Shown piece after piece: positions 1 through 8,398 of a stretch of DNA of 64,000 nt. The notes beneath the pieces were generated by a model. The model was not told the DNA's origin. It did not search any database and worked only from the letters and a program-made list of their open reading frames with translations. Every line of letters begins with the position of its first letter. Position 1 is the first letter of the stretch. Origin of the DNA: JACTMI01 sp964618415 (GTDB taxonomy: Bacteria > Acidobacteriota > Thermoanaerobaculia > Multivoradales > JAGPDF01). The stretch spans positions 79,188-143,187 of the forward strand of contig CAZUAT010000001.1 in NCBI GenBank assembly GCA_964618415.1, read 5' to 3'. The translations under genes were made by a program, and so were the position numbers.

Positions 1-246
1 GGCCGCGAGCAGGTTGTTGCCGCCGGCAAAGCCAAGGTTGTCCTGGCGCGCGATCGCGCGGACGCGCGGGTGGCGCTCGGCCAGCCACGCGGCAGTCCCG
101 TCGGACGAACCGTTGTCGAGCACCAGCAGTTCGAGCTCGAGTCCGGGAACCGGGTCCTGACGCTCGAGCGAAGGCAGCAGCTGCTCGAGGTGCTCGCGCC
201 CGTTCCACGACACGATCAGGACGGAAACGACCAGCGGCGCGCTCAT
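1..246 (-). CDS. Glycosyltransferase family 2, N-terminal part (cut by window edge)
   Basis: The first 82 residues of a GT-A fold glycosyltransferase are visible; the frame is open to the left edge. The start reads SVLIVSWNGREHL, followed by a VLDNGSSDGT motif (nucleotide-sugar binding acidic region) and DNLGFAGGNN, the pattern typical of rhamnosyl/GT2 enzymes that build surface polysaccharide. ATG at 246 lies 4 bases after the stop of the preceding glycosyltransferase, so it is the last visible gene of the leftward glycan operon. Donor and acceptor sugars cannot be told from this fragment. Confidence 0.85.
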   Translation of the reverse strand, partial: MSAPLVVSVLIVSWNGREHLEQLLPSLERQDPVPGLELELLVLDNGSSDGTAAWLAERHPRVRAIARQDNLGFAGGNNLLAA

Positions 247-250
247 CGCT

Positions 251-1516
251 TCAGCGCCGTCCACCGAGCCGCCGACCCAGCCAGCGCCGCAGACGAAACG
301 CCCACGGATCCGGCGGTGTGCGGGCCGCCCCCTGCAGACCGAATCTCTCTTTCGAGGGATCGACCCGCGGGGCCTTCAGGAACGCCACCAGCGGCTCGAG
401 GACACGCTCCCAGGCAAACTGCTCCGCGACCTGGCGCCCGTTCGCGATGCGACGTGCGACGGGATCCCCGCCGGCGAGGACTGCGCGCAGGGCCGCCGCC
501 AGTTCGTCCGGCGCTCCGGGGCTGACTACCCAGCCCGCCTCCTGAGTCTGCAACAGACGAGCGACGGTGCCTCCGGCAGTCGACACGCATGGACAACCGA
601 TCGCGAGCGCATCGAGGAAGCGCGTGCGCATCGCCAGGTCGGTCTCCAGGCCGGGGCGATGGGTGGCGACGAGTGCGTCGACGTCGGCGAGCAAATCGTG
701 GCGTCGCGCGGCCGGGACCCAGTCGATCGGCCGCACCCTCTCGCCCCACCAGCCGCGCGTGCGACACCAGGCTTCCACTTCAGCGAACAGCCGCTGCGGC
801 GTCGCATCCGGATTCGGGTTGCGCACGACGAGCAGGACCACGTCTGGATCGTCCAGTCGTTCGAGCGCCGCCAGCACGACCCACGGGTCATACCAGTCAT
901 AGAGACCCCCGAACAGCAGCCGCCGCTCGCCCGGGCGCCGCTCGGGCAGCAGCGGCGACTGACCGCCAGCGTGCAGGTCGATCCCGAACGGGACGATTCC
1001 GATCAACCCGGCAGCCTCAGGATCTGCCGCGAGCAGCTCCGGATGGACCCTGCCGAGAGCGGTGAGAAAACCTAGATAGTAGAGCCGCTGCTCAGCGGAC
1101 GAGCAGAGAAAATAGTCGCCGCGCGAAAGCTGCAGCCACCATGTGGCGTGGTCGTTGCGATAGGGATCGAGTCCCAGTTCGGCGGCGTAATGCAGGTTCT
1201 CCACCAGCCATGGATCGTAGAGGTCGATGACTGCGGGCAGGCGCGGCATCTCGACGAGGACATCGTTGGCGTGCTGCCCCTGCGCAATGACGACATCACA
1301 GTCTGCGAGCTGGGCGGCCAGCGCTCCGCGACGCAAAGTATCGACCACGACTCCGTCGAGACCACACGCCGCAGCCGCTTCCGGCAACCCGGGAGAAAGC
1401 AGCCGCACCTCGAAGCCGGCCGCCGGCAGCCGCCGCGCGAACTCGAGGTACCGCACTCCGATGCCGCCCATCGACGGACGGATCGCCTCGCTGGAGACCA
1501 GCGCGACTTGTGTCAC
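251..1516 (-). CDS. Glycosyltransferase, GT-B fold (GT1/GT4-like)
   Basis: A 421-residue protein beginning VTQVALVSSEAIRPSMGG, the glycine-rich N-terminal loop expected of a GT-B glycosyltransferase, with a C-terminal Rossmann half containing TRFLDALAIGCPCVST and GGTVARLL, where GT4 enzymes bind the nucleotide sugar. It probably adds a sugar to a lipid-linked surface glycan at the cytoplasmic face. The GTG start at 1516 overlaps the stop of the upstream gene (GTGA), which fits translational coupling; the open frame extends further upstream but that part is antisense-quality sequence inside the neighbour. The exact sugar is not predictable. Confidence 0.85.
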   Translation of the reverse strand: MTQVALVSSEAIRPSMGGIGVRYLEFARRLPAAGFEVRLLSPGLPEAAAACGLDGVVVDTLRRGALAAQLADCDVVIAQGQHANDVLVEMPRLPAVIDLYDPWLVENLHYAAELGLDPYRNDHATWWLQLSRGDYFLCSSAEQRLYYLGFLTALGRVHPELLAADPEAAGLIGIVPFGIDLHAGGQSPLLPERRPGERRLLFGGLYDWYDPWVVLAALERLDDPDVVLLVVRNPNPDATPQRLFAEVEAWCRTRGWWGERVRPIDWVPAARRHDLLADVDALVATHRPGLETDLAMRTRFLDALAIGCPCVSTAGGTVARLLQTQEAGWVVSPGAPDELAAALRAVLAGGDPVARRIANGRQVAEQFAWERVLEPLVAFLKAPRVDPSKERFGLQGAARTPPDPWAFRLRRWLGRRLGGRR

Positions 1517-2256
1517 GAGCGTTCCTCGTGCAGCGCGCCCGGTTGCGGCTCGCGGCGATGCCGCCAGCGGAAACGGACCAGATCGAGCGCCATCCGCGCC
1601 GAATCCCGCAGCAAGTGCACTCTGGAGGCGGGATCGTTGCGCCACACCACCCCCACATCGACCACCCGGTGCCCACGGCGCCTGGCCAGCCAGATCAGCT
1701 CGACGTCCCACGCGAAGCGATCGACGGTGAGGTCGCGGACCAGCGCGCGCGCGACCTCGCCGTCGATCAGCTTGAAGCCGCACTGGGTGTCGGAGAGCCC
1801 GCGCACCCCTCCGAGACGCACCAGAAGATTGAAGCATCGACCCGCCATCGTGCGATACCAGGCCTGTGGCACCTCGACTCGGGACGCGATGTTAGAACGG
1901 CTGCCGATCACGACCGCCGCCTCTGGAGCCGCTCGTTCGAGTGTCTCGAGCTCCTCGATCGGAGTGGACAGATCCGCGTCGGTGATCAGCACACGGGGCG
2001 CGCGGCTGGCCAGGATGCCGGCGCGCACGGCCGCGCCCTTGCCCTGGTTGCGCGGCAGCGCCAGGAGGCGGACCTGCTCGCCCGGAAACGCTCGCGCGAC
2101 CTCCGCGGTGCCGTCCGTACTGCCATCGTCGACGACCAGGATCTCGGCTGCCAGGCCTCGTTGACGCACGTAGGCGCAGACTCTCTCCAGAGTGCGCGCG
2201 AGGCGGGACTCCTCGTTGAACGCGGGGATGACGACGGTCAGGTCCAGCGGGCTCAT
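1513..2256 (-). CDS. Dolichyl-phosphate glucosyltransferase-like GT2 enzyme
   Basis: This 247-residue protein starts with LTVVIPAFNEESRL and has VVDDGSTDGT and LITDADLSTP (the DxD metal site), then GFKLIDGEVA and WDVELIWLARRRGHRV. These are the hallmarks of the GT2 subfamily that transfers a hexose from a nucleotide sugar to polyprenyl phosphate (DPG/DPM-synthase type, short form without C-terminal membrane segments). Polyprenyl-phosphate sugars feed periplasmic or membrane-proximal glycosylation. It sits 10 bases after the Wzt-like gene and overlaps the next glycosyltransferase, so it belongs to the same operon. Confidence 0.88.
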   Translation of the reverse strand: MSPLDLTVVIPAFNEESRLARTLERVCAYVRQRGLAAEILVVDDGSTDGTAEVARAFPGEQVRLLALPRNQGKGAAVRAGILASRAPRVLITDADLSTPIEELETLERAAPEAAVVIGSRSNIASRVEVPQAWYRTMAGRCFNLLVRLGGVRGLSDTQCGFKLIDGEVARALVRDLTVDRFAWDVELIWLARRRGHRVVDVGVVWRNDPASRVHLLRDSARMALDLVRFRWRHRREPQPGALHEERS

Positions 2257-2266
2257 GGGCGACCGT

Positions 2267-3508
2267 TCACGAGAGGTCGGACTTCGACAGGTCGACCACC
2301 CGGTGACCGACGCCGATCGGACCCGGATCCCAATGCGATGCCTCCATGCGCAGGCCTTCCACGAGTTCGCGCTGGTCGTGAATCACCAGCCCCCGTTCGT
2401 CCTGCAGCTGCACGGTCAGGCGAAAACTTCCCTTCTGATACGGCAGGTGGGGCACGACGATGGCGACTCGATACTGCTGTGCGCCGACGAACGGTTCGCA
2501 TCCGCACATCCGGTTGCCCAGAGCCGAGATGACTGTGTCGTCCTCGTCGCGCACCAGCAAGCCCACACTGACCGGCCGGTCCGGGTCGTCGACCCGGAAG
2601 TCGATCTCGATGCGCATCGGGTCCCACGGCCGGAAGACGCCGACCTCGCTGCCGCCAACCAGCCGGGCGGCGAGGATGGTGGCCAGACCCGGGCGATCCT
2701 CCTCGGGCGCCGAGTCCCGGTCCGGCGGCGCCGCGGGTGCGGCCACCGCCGTCGAGCTGCCCGCGCGCTGCTTCGCGTCGAGGAAACGTTCGTACTCGGT
2801 GATCACGTCGATCGTGGGTCCCAGCGCCTCGACCCTGCCACCGCGAAGCCAGAGTGTCCGATCACAGAACGAACTGATCAGGTAGAGCGCGTGGGAGCAG
2901 AACAGCAGGGTGCCGCCGTTCTCGACGAACGCGACCATCCGATCCATGCTCTTCTTCTGAAAGTAGCCGTCTCCCACGGACAGCGCTTCGTCGACGATCA
3001 GCAGGTCGGGGCTGACCTGGGTGGCAATCGAGAAGCCGAGCCGCACCGCCATGCCGCTGGAGTATTCGCGGACCGGCCGATCGATGAACTCTCCGATCTC
3101 GCTCCATTCGATGATCTCGGCCTCACGTGCATCGATCTCCTGCTGGTCGAGGCCCAGCAGCGCAGCGTTCAACCGGATGTTCTGGCGCCCCGAGAAGTCG
3201 GGATGGAACCCCGCGCCCAGTTCCAGGATCGCCGCGGCCCGCCCGCGGACCTCCAGCGTGCCGGAACTCGGCCGGGTGACCCCGGCCAGCAGCTTGAGCA
3301 GCGTGCTCTTGCCCGCGCCGTTCTCTCCCACGATCGCCAGCCCTTCGCCTCGGTGCTGCTCGAAGGAGACGCCCGACAACGCCTGAAACGTCCGGTGCCG
3401 GGCGCGCCCGGTGAGCCACTCGGCGATCCGCGCTCCGGGCCCCGGGTAGAGGCGATACTCCTTGCCGAGGTCGCGAGCGCGGACGACTGAGGAGGAGTCC
3501 GGGCTCAC
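2267..3508 (-). CDS. wzt: Polysaccharide ABC exporter ATP-binding protein (Wzt-type)
   Basis: 413 residues. An ABC ATPase domain has Walker A GENGAGKST at 61-69, signature YSSGM at 149-153, Walker B ending LLIVDEALSVGD at about 169-180 and the H-loop SHA near 206. After about residue 275 comes an extra beta-rich domain (ARLVGGSEVGVFRPWDP...), which matches the carbohydrate-binding C-terminal domain of Wzt that recognises the end of the O-antigen chain. It pairs with the permease encoded just upstream; GTG at 3508 overlaps the permease stop (GTGA). Role: energises export of lipid-linked polysaccharide across the inner membrane. Confidence 0.93.
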   Translation of the reverse strand: MSPDSSSVVRARDLGKEYRLYPGPGARIAEWLTGRARHRTFQALSGVSFEQHRGEGLAIVGENGAGKSTLLKLLAGVTRPSSGTLEVRGRAAAILELGAGFHPDFSGRQNIRLNAALLGLDQQEIDAREAEIIEWSEIGEFIDRPVREYSSGMAVRLGFSIATQVSPDLLIVDEALSVGDGYFQKKSMDRMVAFVENGGTLLFCSHALYLISSFCDRTLWLRGGRVEALGPTIDVITEYERFLDAKQRAGSSTAVAAPAAPPDRDSAPEEDRPGLATILAARLVGGSEVGVFRPWDPMRIEIDFRVDDPDRPVSVGLLVRDEDDTVISALGNRMCGCEPFVGAQQYRVAIVVPHLPYQKGSFRLTVQLQDERGLVIHDQRELVEGLRMEASHWDPGPIGVGHRVVDLSKSDLS

Positions 3509-4293
3509 AACTCGTCCGAAAACCCGGCTGAGAGTCGCCGGAAGATTCCGTACCCGCCCGCGAGCAGCAGACCTCCCACCAGCAGCATCACGGCGACGGA
3601 CGTTGCCTTCGGCGGATCCCCGGAGATCAGGACCGTTCGGAACAGGCGCACCATCGTCGCCAGCGGACTGTACTCCAGCCAGCCCGCGAGGGCCCGCGGC
3701 GCGCGCTCCGAGTCGAGTACGAATCGCTCCGTATAGACGATCGGTGTGAGGTAGAAGAGCGCCGAGAGCACGAGATTGATGCCCTGCACGATGTCGCGCA
3801 GGTAGACCTGCAGCGCCGCAACGCCCAGCGAGAGACCGGTCGTCATCAGCAGCTGGCCGGCGAGCCCCAGCGTCAGCCATGGCAGGCGCGTCAGATCGAG
3901 CTCGCCCCGCACACCTTGCAGAACACCGAACATCACGAGCGCCACGGCGGCGTGGATCACCGCCGATACGACTACCGAGTAGACCAGCAGCTCGCTGGGA
4001 AACCGCATCTTCTTGACCAGCTGCGCATTGTCGGCGATTACGGTGGCGCTGCGGGTCACCCCCTCCTGCAGCGCCGCCCAAGGCAGCAGACCGGCGAACA
4101 GGAACGCCGCAAACGAGTTGGTGTGCTCGCCCGTGAGGGGGATGCGCAGGATGACCGAGAACACCAGGCTGAGCAGAATCATCTGCCAGACCGGGTGCAC
4201 GAAGGCCCAGATGAATCCAAATGCCGATCCGGCGTATCGCCCGCGCAAGTCGCGCGCCACCAGCTCGCGCAGCAGGAACCGGGAGTGGGTCAC
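3505..4293 (-). CDS. wzm: Polysaccharide ABC exporter permease (Wzm-type)
   Basis: A 262-residue integral membrane protein with about six hydrophobic spans, of the ABC-2 family. The N-terminal cytoplasmic stretch (LLRELVARDLRGRYAGSAFG) followed by WAFVHPVWQM is typical of O-antigen/teichoic-acid export permeases (Wzm/TagG). It forms the membrane channel with the Wzt-like ATPase directly downstream. The GTG start at 4293 overlaps the stop of the GHMP kinase gene by four bases, and the conserved family N-terminus begins right there; the longer open frame upstream is inside the kinase gene. Confidence 0.92.
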   Translation of the reverse strand: MTHSRFLLRELVARDLRGRYAGSAFGFIWAFVHPVWQMILLSLVFSVILRIPLTGEHTNSFAAFLFAGLLPWAALQEGVTRSATVIADNAQLVKKMRFPSELLVYSVVVSAVIHAAVALVMFGVLQGVRGELDLTRLPWLTLGLAGQLLMTTGLSLGVAALQVYLRDIVQGINLVLSALFYLTPIVYTERFVLDSERAPRALAGWLEYSPLATMVRLFRTVLISGDPPKATSVAVMLLVGGLLLAGGYGIFRRLSAGFSDEL

Positions 4294-5279
4294 GCCGACT
4301 CGACCTCGAGGCCGGTCGCGGTCGGTGTCGCCGGAAGAAGTGTGGCGCCGGCCGCGCTCAGGCGCGCTTCGACCGCCGCCCGCACCTCGGGCGGCGTGAG
4401 CACTGCGATGCAGCCTCCACCCCCGGCGCCGCACACCTTGCCGCCCCACGCACCCGCCGTCTGCGCCTCGGCGAGCAGGCGCTCGATGAGCGGTGTCGAA
4501 ATTCCCTCCGCCAGCTGCCGCCGCGCCTCCCACTCGCGCTGCATCGCCTGACCGACCTGCTCCCACGAACCGCGTTCGAGGGCCGGCAGGAGCTCTGCCG
4601 CGGCGTCCCGAATCTGGTCGAAACAGACCGTGACGCGGGTGTCCCCGTCCAGGCGACCACGCACCACCTGCCAGTTGTTGCCGGCCGAGAAATGGCTCTG
4701 CCCGGTGTGGGCCACGACCAGGCGCTCACCCAGGGCCGCGAGATCCACGTCCAGTGTTCGCGCCCGTTCGCCGCCGGGTCGATGCTCGAGGAGTTGGACG
4801 CCGCCGAGTTGCGCCGGAAAGTGATCCTGACGCCCCGTGGGCAGACTCATCAGCTGCGCTTCAAGGTCGCGCGCCACGGCTGCCCGCGCCCCCGCGGTGC
4901 GCATCAAGCGCCCGGCCTCCGCCACCTCGAACGCCGCCAGCAGTGCCACCGTCAGCGCCGAACTGGCGCCGAGCCCGGCGCCGCGCGGCGAATCACTGTG
5001 CAGAGTCAGGCCGGCGCCGGTCAGCGCGTGTTGCGAGGCCACGAGCCCGACGAGGGCCGTCTCCGGTCGCGCCAGCAGTTCCTCTCTGCGCGCGGCCTCG
5101 ACCTGCTCGCCACTCTGCTCGACCAGCCAGCCCGCCTGCCGCGGGGCGAGATCGACGACGACTCGCAGGTCGACCGCTACGTTGATCGTGGCTGCGCCTG
5201 AGTGCAGCAGTCCGAGCGGCCAGATGTCGAGGGTGCCGCCGGCCAGGTCGACCCGGCACCGGGTGAGGACACGGACCAA
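4290..5279 (-). CDS. GHMP-family sugar kinase
   Basis: 329 residues. The N-terminus TRCRVDLAGGTLDIWPLG is the substrate/phosphate region of GHMP kinases, GAGLGASSALTVALLAAF near residue 95 is the ATP-binding motif, and CGAGGGGCIAVLTPPE near the C-terminus is motif 3. It phosphorylates a sugar, most likely an L-fucose/heptose-type sugar, to supply a nucleotide-sugar precursor for the adjacent export operon; HddA-like heptose-7-phosphate kinase is one option since heptose genes lie at 8.4-11 kb. TTG at 5279 is the only start near the conserved N-terminus, 10 bases after the upstream stop. Substrate is inference. Confidence 0.85.
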   Translation of the reverse strand: MVRVLTRCRVDLAGGTLDIWPLGLLHSGAATINVAVDLRVVVDLAPRQAGWLVEQSGEQVEAARREELLARPETALVGLVASQHALTGAGLTLHSDSPRGAGLGASSALTVALLAAFEVAEAGRLMRTAGARAAVARDLEAQLMSLPTGRQDHFPAQLGGVQLLEHRPGGERARTLDVDLAALGERLVVAHTGQSHFSAGNNWQVVRGRLDGDTRVTVCFDQIRDAAAELLPALERGSWEQVGQAMQREWEARRQLAEGISTPLIERLLAEAQTAGAWGGKVCGAGGGGCIAVLTPPEVRAAVEARLSAAGATLLPATPTATGLEVESA

Positions 5280-5289
5280 GGCGGGTCGC

Positions 5290-6633
5290 CTACTTGCGCG
5301 TGCTGGCGGCGGCGAGGCGGGTCGGCTCCGGCGCCGCGAGCATCGCCGGATCGAACGGCGCACCCTCGCGCAGGCTGGCCTGCATGGCGCTGCGCACCAG
5401 GCGAAACTCGACGAGCCGGGCGGAGCTGAGCGGAGCTGCCGGTACGCCACCGAGCGACATCGGGTCGATCCAACCGCCGCGGTGCCGGACCCGGTAGTCC
5501 AGGTGAGGTCCCGTTGCCAGGCCCGTCGCCCCGACGTAACCGATGACCTGGCCCTGCTTGACCGCACGCCCGGGCCGCACGCCGTCCGCGATGCGCGACA
5601 GGTGCAGGTAGTTCGTCTCGTACTGATTCGGATGGCGCAGGGTCACGGTCTTGCCACCGCCACCCTTCCAGCCCGCCGACTCCACGGTTCCGGACGCTGT
5701 TGCACGGACTGGAGTGCCGACCGGGGCGCCGTAGTCGACCCCGTAGTGCGAGCGGAACGACTTGAGAACCGGATGGAATCTGCGGTGGGAGAACCGCGAC
5801 GTCACGCGCGAGAACTCCATCGGCGAGCGCAGGAACATCTTCTCCAGGGGTCGCCCCTCGCCGTCGTAGTATCCGCCGCCATCGGCGAAGCGGTACGCCT
5901 CGAGCTGGCGCCCGTTCGACTGCTCATAGGTAAGGGCCAGAATCTCTCCGAAGCCGGAGAACTCTCCCTCCACCCAGACCTCCTCGAACAGGATGGCGAA
6001 CCGGTCGCCGGGCTGCAGGTCGCGGTTGAAATCGAGATCCCACTGCAGGACGTCGTCCATCCGGTAGGCAAGCGTGCCGTCGGCTCCGGCGCGGCCGATG
6101 GACGCCTCGAGCGAACCGTCGAGCTCTCCCCGGATCGAACGCACGCGCTGTTCACGCTCGAAGGGGCGGAAGATGGCGGTCCAGGCGTCGTCGCCGCGCT
6201 CCAGCCGCACTTCGCCGCGTCCGGCGAGCTCGAGCTCGAACGCCGCCACCGCCCCGTCTGAACCGCGCCAGGCAGCCCACCGCGCGCCTGGCCGCAGCTG
6301 CCGCGGATCGACGAAGCCACGCGCACCCTCGACGAGCCGATGGGCGTCGCCGGGCGACATGCCGAGCCCGGAGAGCACCTGACCGAGGGTCTGACCGCGC
6401 TCGAGCTCAGCGGTCCGGAACGGCGCGGTGGTGTTCGACGGGGGTGCCGGCGGCTCCGCGGCGCCTCCGAGCTGCGCGGGGGCGAGTGCGGCCGTCTCGA
6501 GGACGGTCGTTCCGACGAGGTTGCGATCCCAGGCCGACCAGGGCGAATCGAAGGCCACCGCGAGCGCCAGCAGTCCGCCCAGGGGGAGGCTCAGCCAGGA
6601 AAGTCCGGACCTGCCCGGCTTGCGCAGTTTCAT
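5290..6633 (-). CDS. M23-family peptidoglycan endopeptidase
   Basis: 447 residues with an N-terminal membrane anchor or signal (about 11-27), a LysM-like/OapA region (about 75-130), a middle domain, and a C-terminal LytM (M23) domain. Zinc ligands fit H296-x3-D300 in SHYGVDYG and H377 in GPHLD; H344 (NYLHLS) is the expected catalytic histidine. The usual HxH is HxD here (H377-L-D379). It should cleave peptide crosslinks in periplasmic peptidoglycan. It is the first gene of the leftward glycan export operon and follows a recognisable promoter. An AGGAGG ribosome site lies about 11 bases before the ATG. Confidence 0.9.
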   Translation of the reverse strand: MKLRKPGRSGLSWLSLPLGGLLALAVAFDSPWSAWDRNLVGTTVLETAALAPAQLGGAAEPPAPPSNTTAPFRTAELERGQTLGQVLSGLGMSPGDAHRLVEGARGFVDPRQLRPGARWAAWRGSDGAVAAFELELAGRGEVRLERGDDAWTAIFRPFEREQRVRSIRGELDGSLEASIGRAGADGTLAYRMDDVLQWDLDFNRDLQPGDRFAILFEEVWVEGEFSGFGEILALTYEQSNGRQLEAYRFADGGGYYDGEGRPLEKMFLRSPMEFSRVTSRFSHRRFHPVLKSFRSHYGVDYGAPVGTPVRATASGTVESAGWKGGGGKTVTLRHPNQYETNYLHLSRIADGVRPGRAVKQGQVIGYVGATGLATGPHLDYRVRHRGGWIDPMSLGGVPAAPLSSARLVEFRLVRSAMQASLREGAPFDPAMLAAPEPTRLAAASTRK

Positions 6634-6718
6634 CAGCTCGCCGCCCTCCTGAAGTCGTTACCGCCGGAACGCCCGCCCTGTTGCAGCGGCATGCCGTCGT
6701 GCTGACCGTGAGGGCGGA

Positions 6719-6747
6719 AATATACCATCCAACCGGCCTGAGGCCAA
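6719..6747 (-). promoter_or_regulatory. Sigma-70-type promoter for the M23/glycan operon
   Basis: Reading leftward: TTGGCC (6742-6747) as -35, a 17-base spacer and TATATT (6719-6724) as -10, which matches the consensus in 5 of 6 positions. This would give a leader of about 80 bases before the ATG at 6633. A second TTGACC occurs 9 bases further out, too far for this -10. No other AT-rich hexamer is seen in the gap. Confidence 0.5.
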
Positions 6748-6766
6748 GCAGGTCAAGATGTTACGA

Positions 6767-6793
6767 GCGGGGACCACCCCGCGGCAAAGCCGC
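6767..6793 (-). terminator. Possible terminator hairpins after the thioredoxin-fold gene
   Basis: Two small perfect hairpins lie just past the stop of the leftward gene at 6803: GCGGC-AAA-GCCGC (6781-6793) and GCGGGG-ACCA-CCCCGC (6767-6782); they overlap by two bases and so are alternatives. There is no run of T after them, so intrinsic termination is uncertain. Confidence 0.35.
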
Positions 6794-6802
6794 ACTACGG
6801 CG

Positions 6803-7276
6803 TCAGTTGAGGTGTTCGGCCAGGGTCGCGTCGAGGTCGGCCGGGAGCTTGCCGGCATAGCGGGCCTGGCCGTCCCGATAGACGATCAGCCCCGGCAGGG
6901 CGGTGACTGCATGGGCCTTGGAGAAAGCCCCATCGCGATCCAGGTAGACCGGGACGGTGAGCTTCTGGTCGGCGAGAAACTCCCGGATCGCCGCCGGTTC
7001 CTCCTGGAAATCGACGGTGACCACCCGCGCTTTGGAACCCCATTTGGCCTGCACGGCATTGGCCCGCGCCACGATGTCGCGGCAGCGCGGAGACCAGGAG
7101 GCCCAGACCAGAATGACGACCGGGCCGCGGGCCAGATCGGCGCTGGTCAGCTGCCCGCTGTCGAGCCCCGGCAGGCGGAAATCACCCTGGGCGGCCACGG
7201 GCGCGGCGAGGCCGACCGCCAGCGCGGCGACAGCGGCGCCGCGGCGCCAGAACCCACGTCGAGACCCGTTCGTCAT
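6803..7276 (-). CDS. Secreted thioredoxin-fold protein with SxxC active site
   Basis: 157 residues with a twin-arginine-like signal (SRRGFW at 5-10, then a hydrophobic stretch to about 30) and a thioredoxin/redoxin fold. The active-site segment is WASWSPRC at 58-65: the first cysteine of CxxC is a serine, leaving only C65; the cis-proline loop is TALPGL (P128). With one cysteine it cannot form the usual disulfide, so it may reduce or bind thiols by a monothiol route or act as a chaperone. It is the third gene after the ECF sigma and zinc anti-sigma genes, 22 bases downstream of the latter. ATG at 7276 is chosen for its strong GGGAGG site. Confidence 0.85.
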   Translation of the reverse strand: MTNGSRRGFWRRGAAVAALAVGLAAPVAAQGDFRLPGLDSGQLTSADLARGPVVILVWASWSPRCRDIVARANAVQAKWGSKARVVTVDFQEEPAAIREFLADQKLTVPVYLDRDGAFSKAHAVTALPGLIVYRDGQARYAGKLPADLDATLAEHLN

Positions 7277-7282
7277 CGTGAT

Positions 7283-7288
7283 CCTCCC
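7283..7288 (-). promoter_or_regulatory. Ribosome binding site fixing the start at 7276
   Basis: GGGAGG, six bases before the ATG of the thioredoxin-fold gene. It rules in this start over an in-frame ATG at 7297, and the resulting N-terminus gives a clean twin-arginine signal. Confidence 0.75.
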
Positions 7289-7298
7289 GGCACCCATC

Positions 7299-7523
7299 TC
7301 AGTCCACCTCGAACAGCGCACGGATCCGCACCGCCAGATGACCCGGGGCGGTCGCCCGATGGCAACGCGTCCGCACCGTCAGCACCAGTCGCTCGACGCG
7401 CAGGGCACGATCCCGGCATTCCGGGCAGTGCTCGAGGTGCTCGGCCAGCTCGGCCATCGGCAGCCTCTCACGTTCCCGGTCCACCCAGAGGAACAGCACG
7501 CGCCGACATCGATTGCAGGCCAT
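7299..7523 (-). CDS. Zinc-binding anti-sigma factor (RsrA/zf-HC2-like)
   Basis: A 74-residue protein with C3-x2-C6 at the N-terminus and H29-x3-C33-x2-C36 (HLEHCPEC), the zinc signature of ZAS anti-sigma factors such as RsrA, plus an extra C54. It has no membrane segment, so it should hold the SigR-like sigma factor in the cytoplasm and release it when cysteines are oxidised or zinc is lost. It lies 88 bases downstream of the sigma gene and 22 bases upstream of a thioredoxin-fold gene. The ATG at 7523 starts exactly at the conserved core. Confidence 0.82.
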   Translation of the reverse strand: MACNRCRRVLFLWVDRERERLPMAELAEHLEHCPECRDRALRVERLVLTVRTRCHRATAPGHLAVRIRALFEVD

Positions 7524-7611
7524 CGTCCGCTTCCCGTCCGTCAGTCGACCGCGCGCCCGCATCGGCACGCAGCTGCATGATCCAACCGTTCCACTCCGGC
7601 CGACATTCCCC

Positions 7612-8232
7612 TCACGCCGCCCCCACCCCGCCTCGACGACGCGTCGGCTCCTCACCTTCCTGCAGATAGTTGCGCCGCCGGGCGTACCGGAGAAGGGTCT
7701 CCTCGAGCAGGCGGCGCCCCCGATAGAGGCGGCTCATGACCGTGCCGATCGGGATCTCGAGGATCTCGGCGACCTCCTTGTAGCTGAACCCCTCCAGGTC
7801 GGCCAGGACGATCGCCATCCGATAGTCCGGGGGAAGCTCATCGAGCGCTCTCTGAACATCCTCGTCGAGCGCGGTAGCCAGGACCTCCTCCTCCGGATTG
7901 GGGATCTGGCCCGGCGTCTCGGCGCGGATCTGGCTCTCGAGGCCGCCCTCGATGTCTGCGAAGTCGCCCTCCGGAGGCAGAGTCTGCCGGCGGCGATACT
8001 CGTTGATGAACGAGTTCTTGAGAATGCGGAACATCCACGCCTTCAGGTTGGTGCCGGGCGTGAACTGATGGAGACTCCGGTAAGCCTTGAAGTAGGTCTC
8101 CTGGACGAGATCCTCGGCATCCTCCGCGTTCCGCGTGAGGCGATAGGCAGTGTTGTACAGCGAATCCAGGAACGGCAGGGCCTGACGCTCGAACTCCCTG
8201 CCGTCGATCGCTGCCCGTCGCTCCTGCGCCAC
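7612..8232 (-). CDS. ECF sigma factor, SigR-like
   Basis: 206 residues with region 2 (NTAYRLTRNAEDAEDLVQ, then LKAWMFRILKNSFINEYRR) and region 4 (GFSYKEVAEILEIPIGTVMS). The sequence is typical of the SigR/RpoE branch controlled by small zinc anti-sigma proteins. The N-terminal EDLVQETY and the long region-2/4 linker rich in acidic residues fit this group. It begins at GTG 8232 with a purine-rich GGAGGGAGG upstream. Together with the next two genes it would form a thiol-stress or envelope-redox regulatory unit; the regulon is not visible from here. Confidence 0.9.
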   Translation of the reverse strand: MAQERRAAIDGREFERQALPFLDSLYNTAYRLTRNAEDAEDLVQETYFKAYRSLHQFTPGTNLKAWMFRILKNSFINEYRRRQTLPPEGDFADIEGGLESQIRAETPGQIPNPEEEVLATALDEDVQRALDELPPDYRMAIVLADLEGFSYKEVAEILEIPIGTVMSRLYRGRRLLEETLLRYARRRNYLQEGEEPTRRRGGVGAA

Positions 8233-8398
8233 GTTGCCGGCCTCCCTCCGCGTGCCATCTTACGCAGATTCGGTCGCCGCGTCCGCCGCGACTTGGTCGG
8301 CGAACGGACGGCGTCCGACCGCCAGCGTACGCAGCTTCGGTGCCAGCCCGAGCGCAGGCGGACGCGGGCTCTCGTGGCAGAATGGCAACCCTGAACCG

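Noticed and set aside
8378..8383. CAGAAT just before the heptose kinase gene as a leaderless promoter -10
   Set aside because: No matching -35 at 16-18 bases; the evidence is too thin to list as a promoter.
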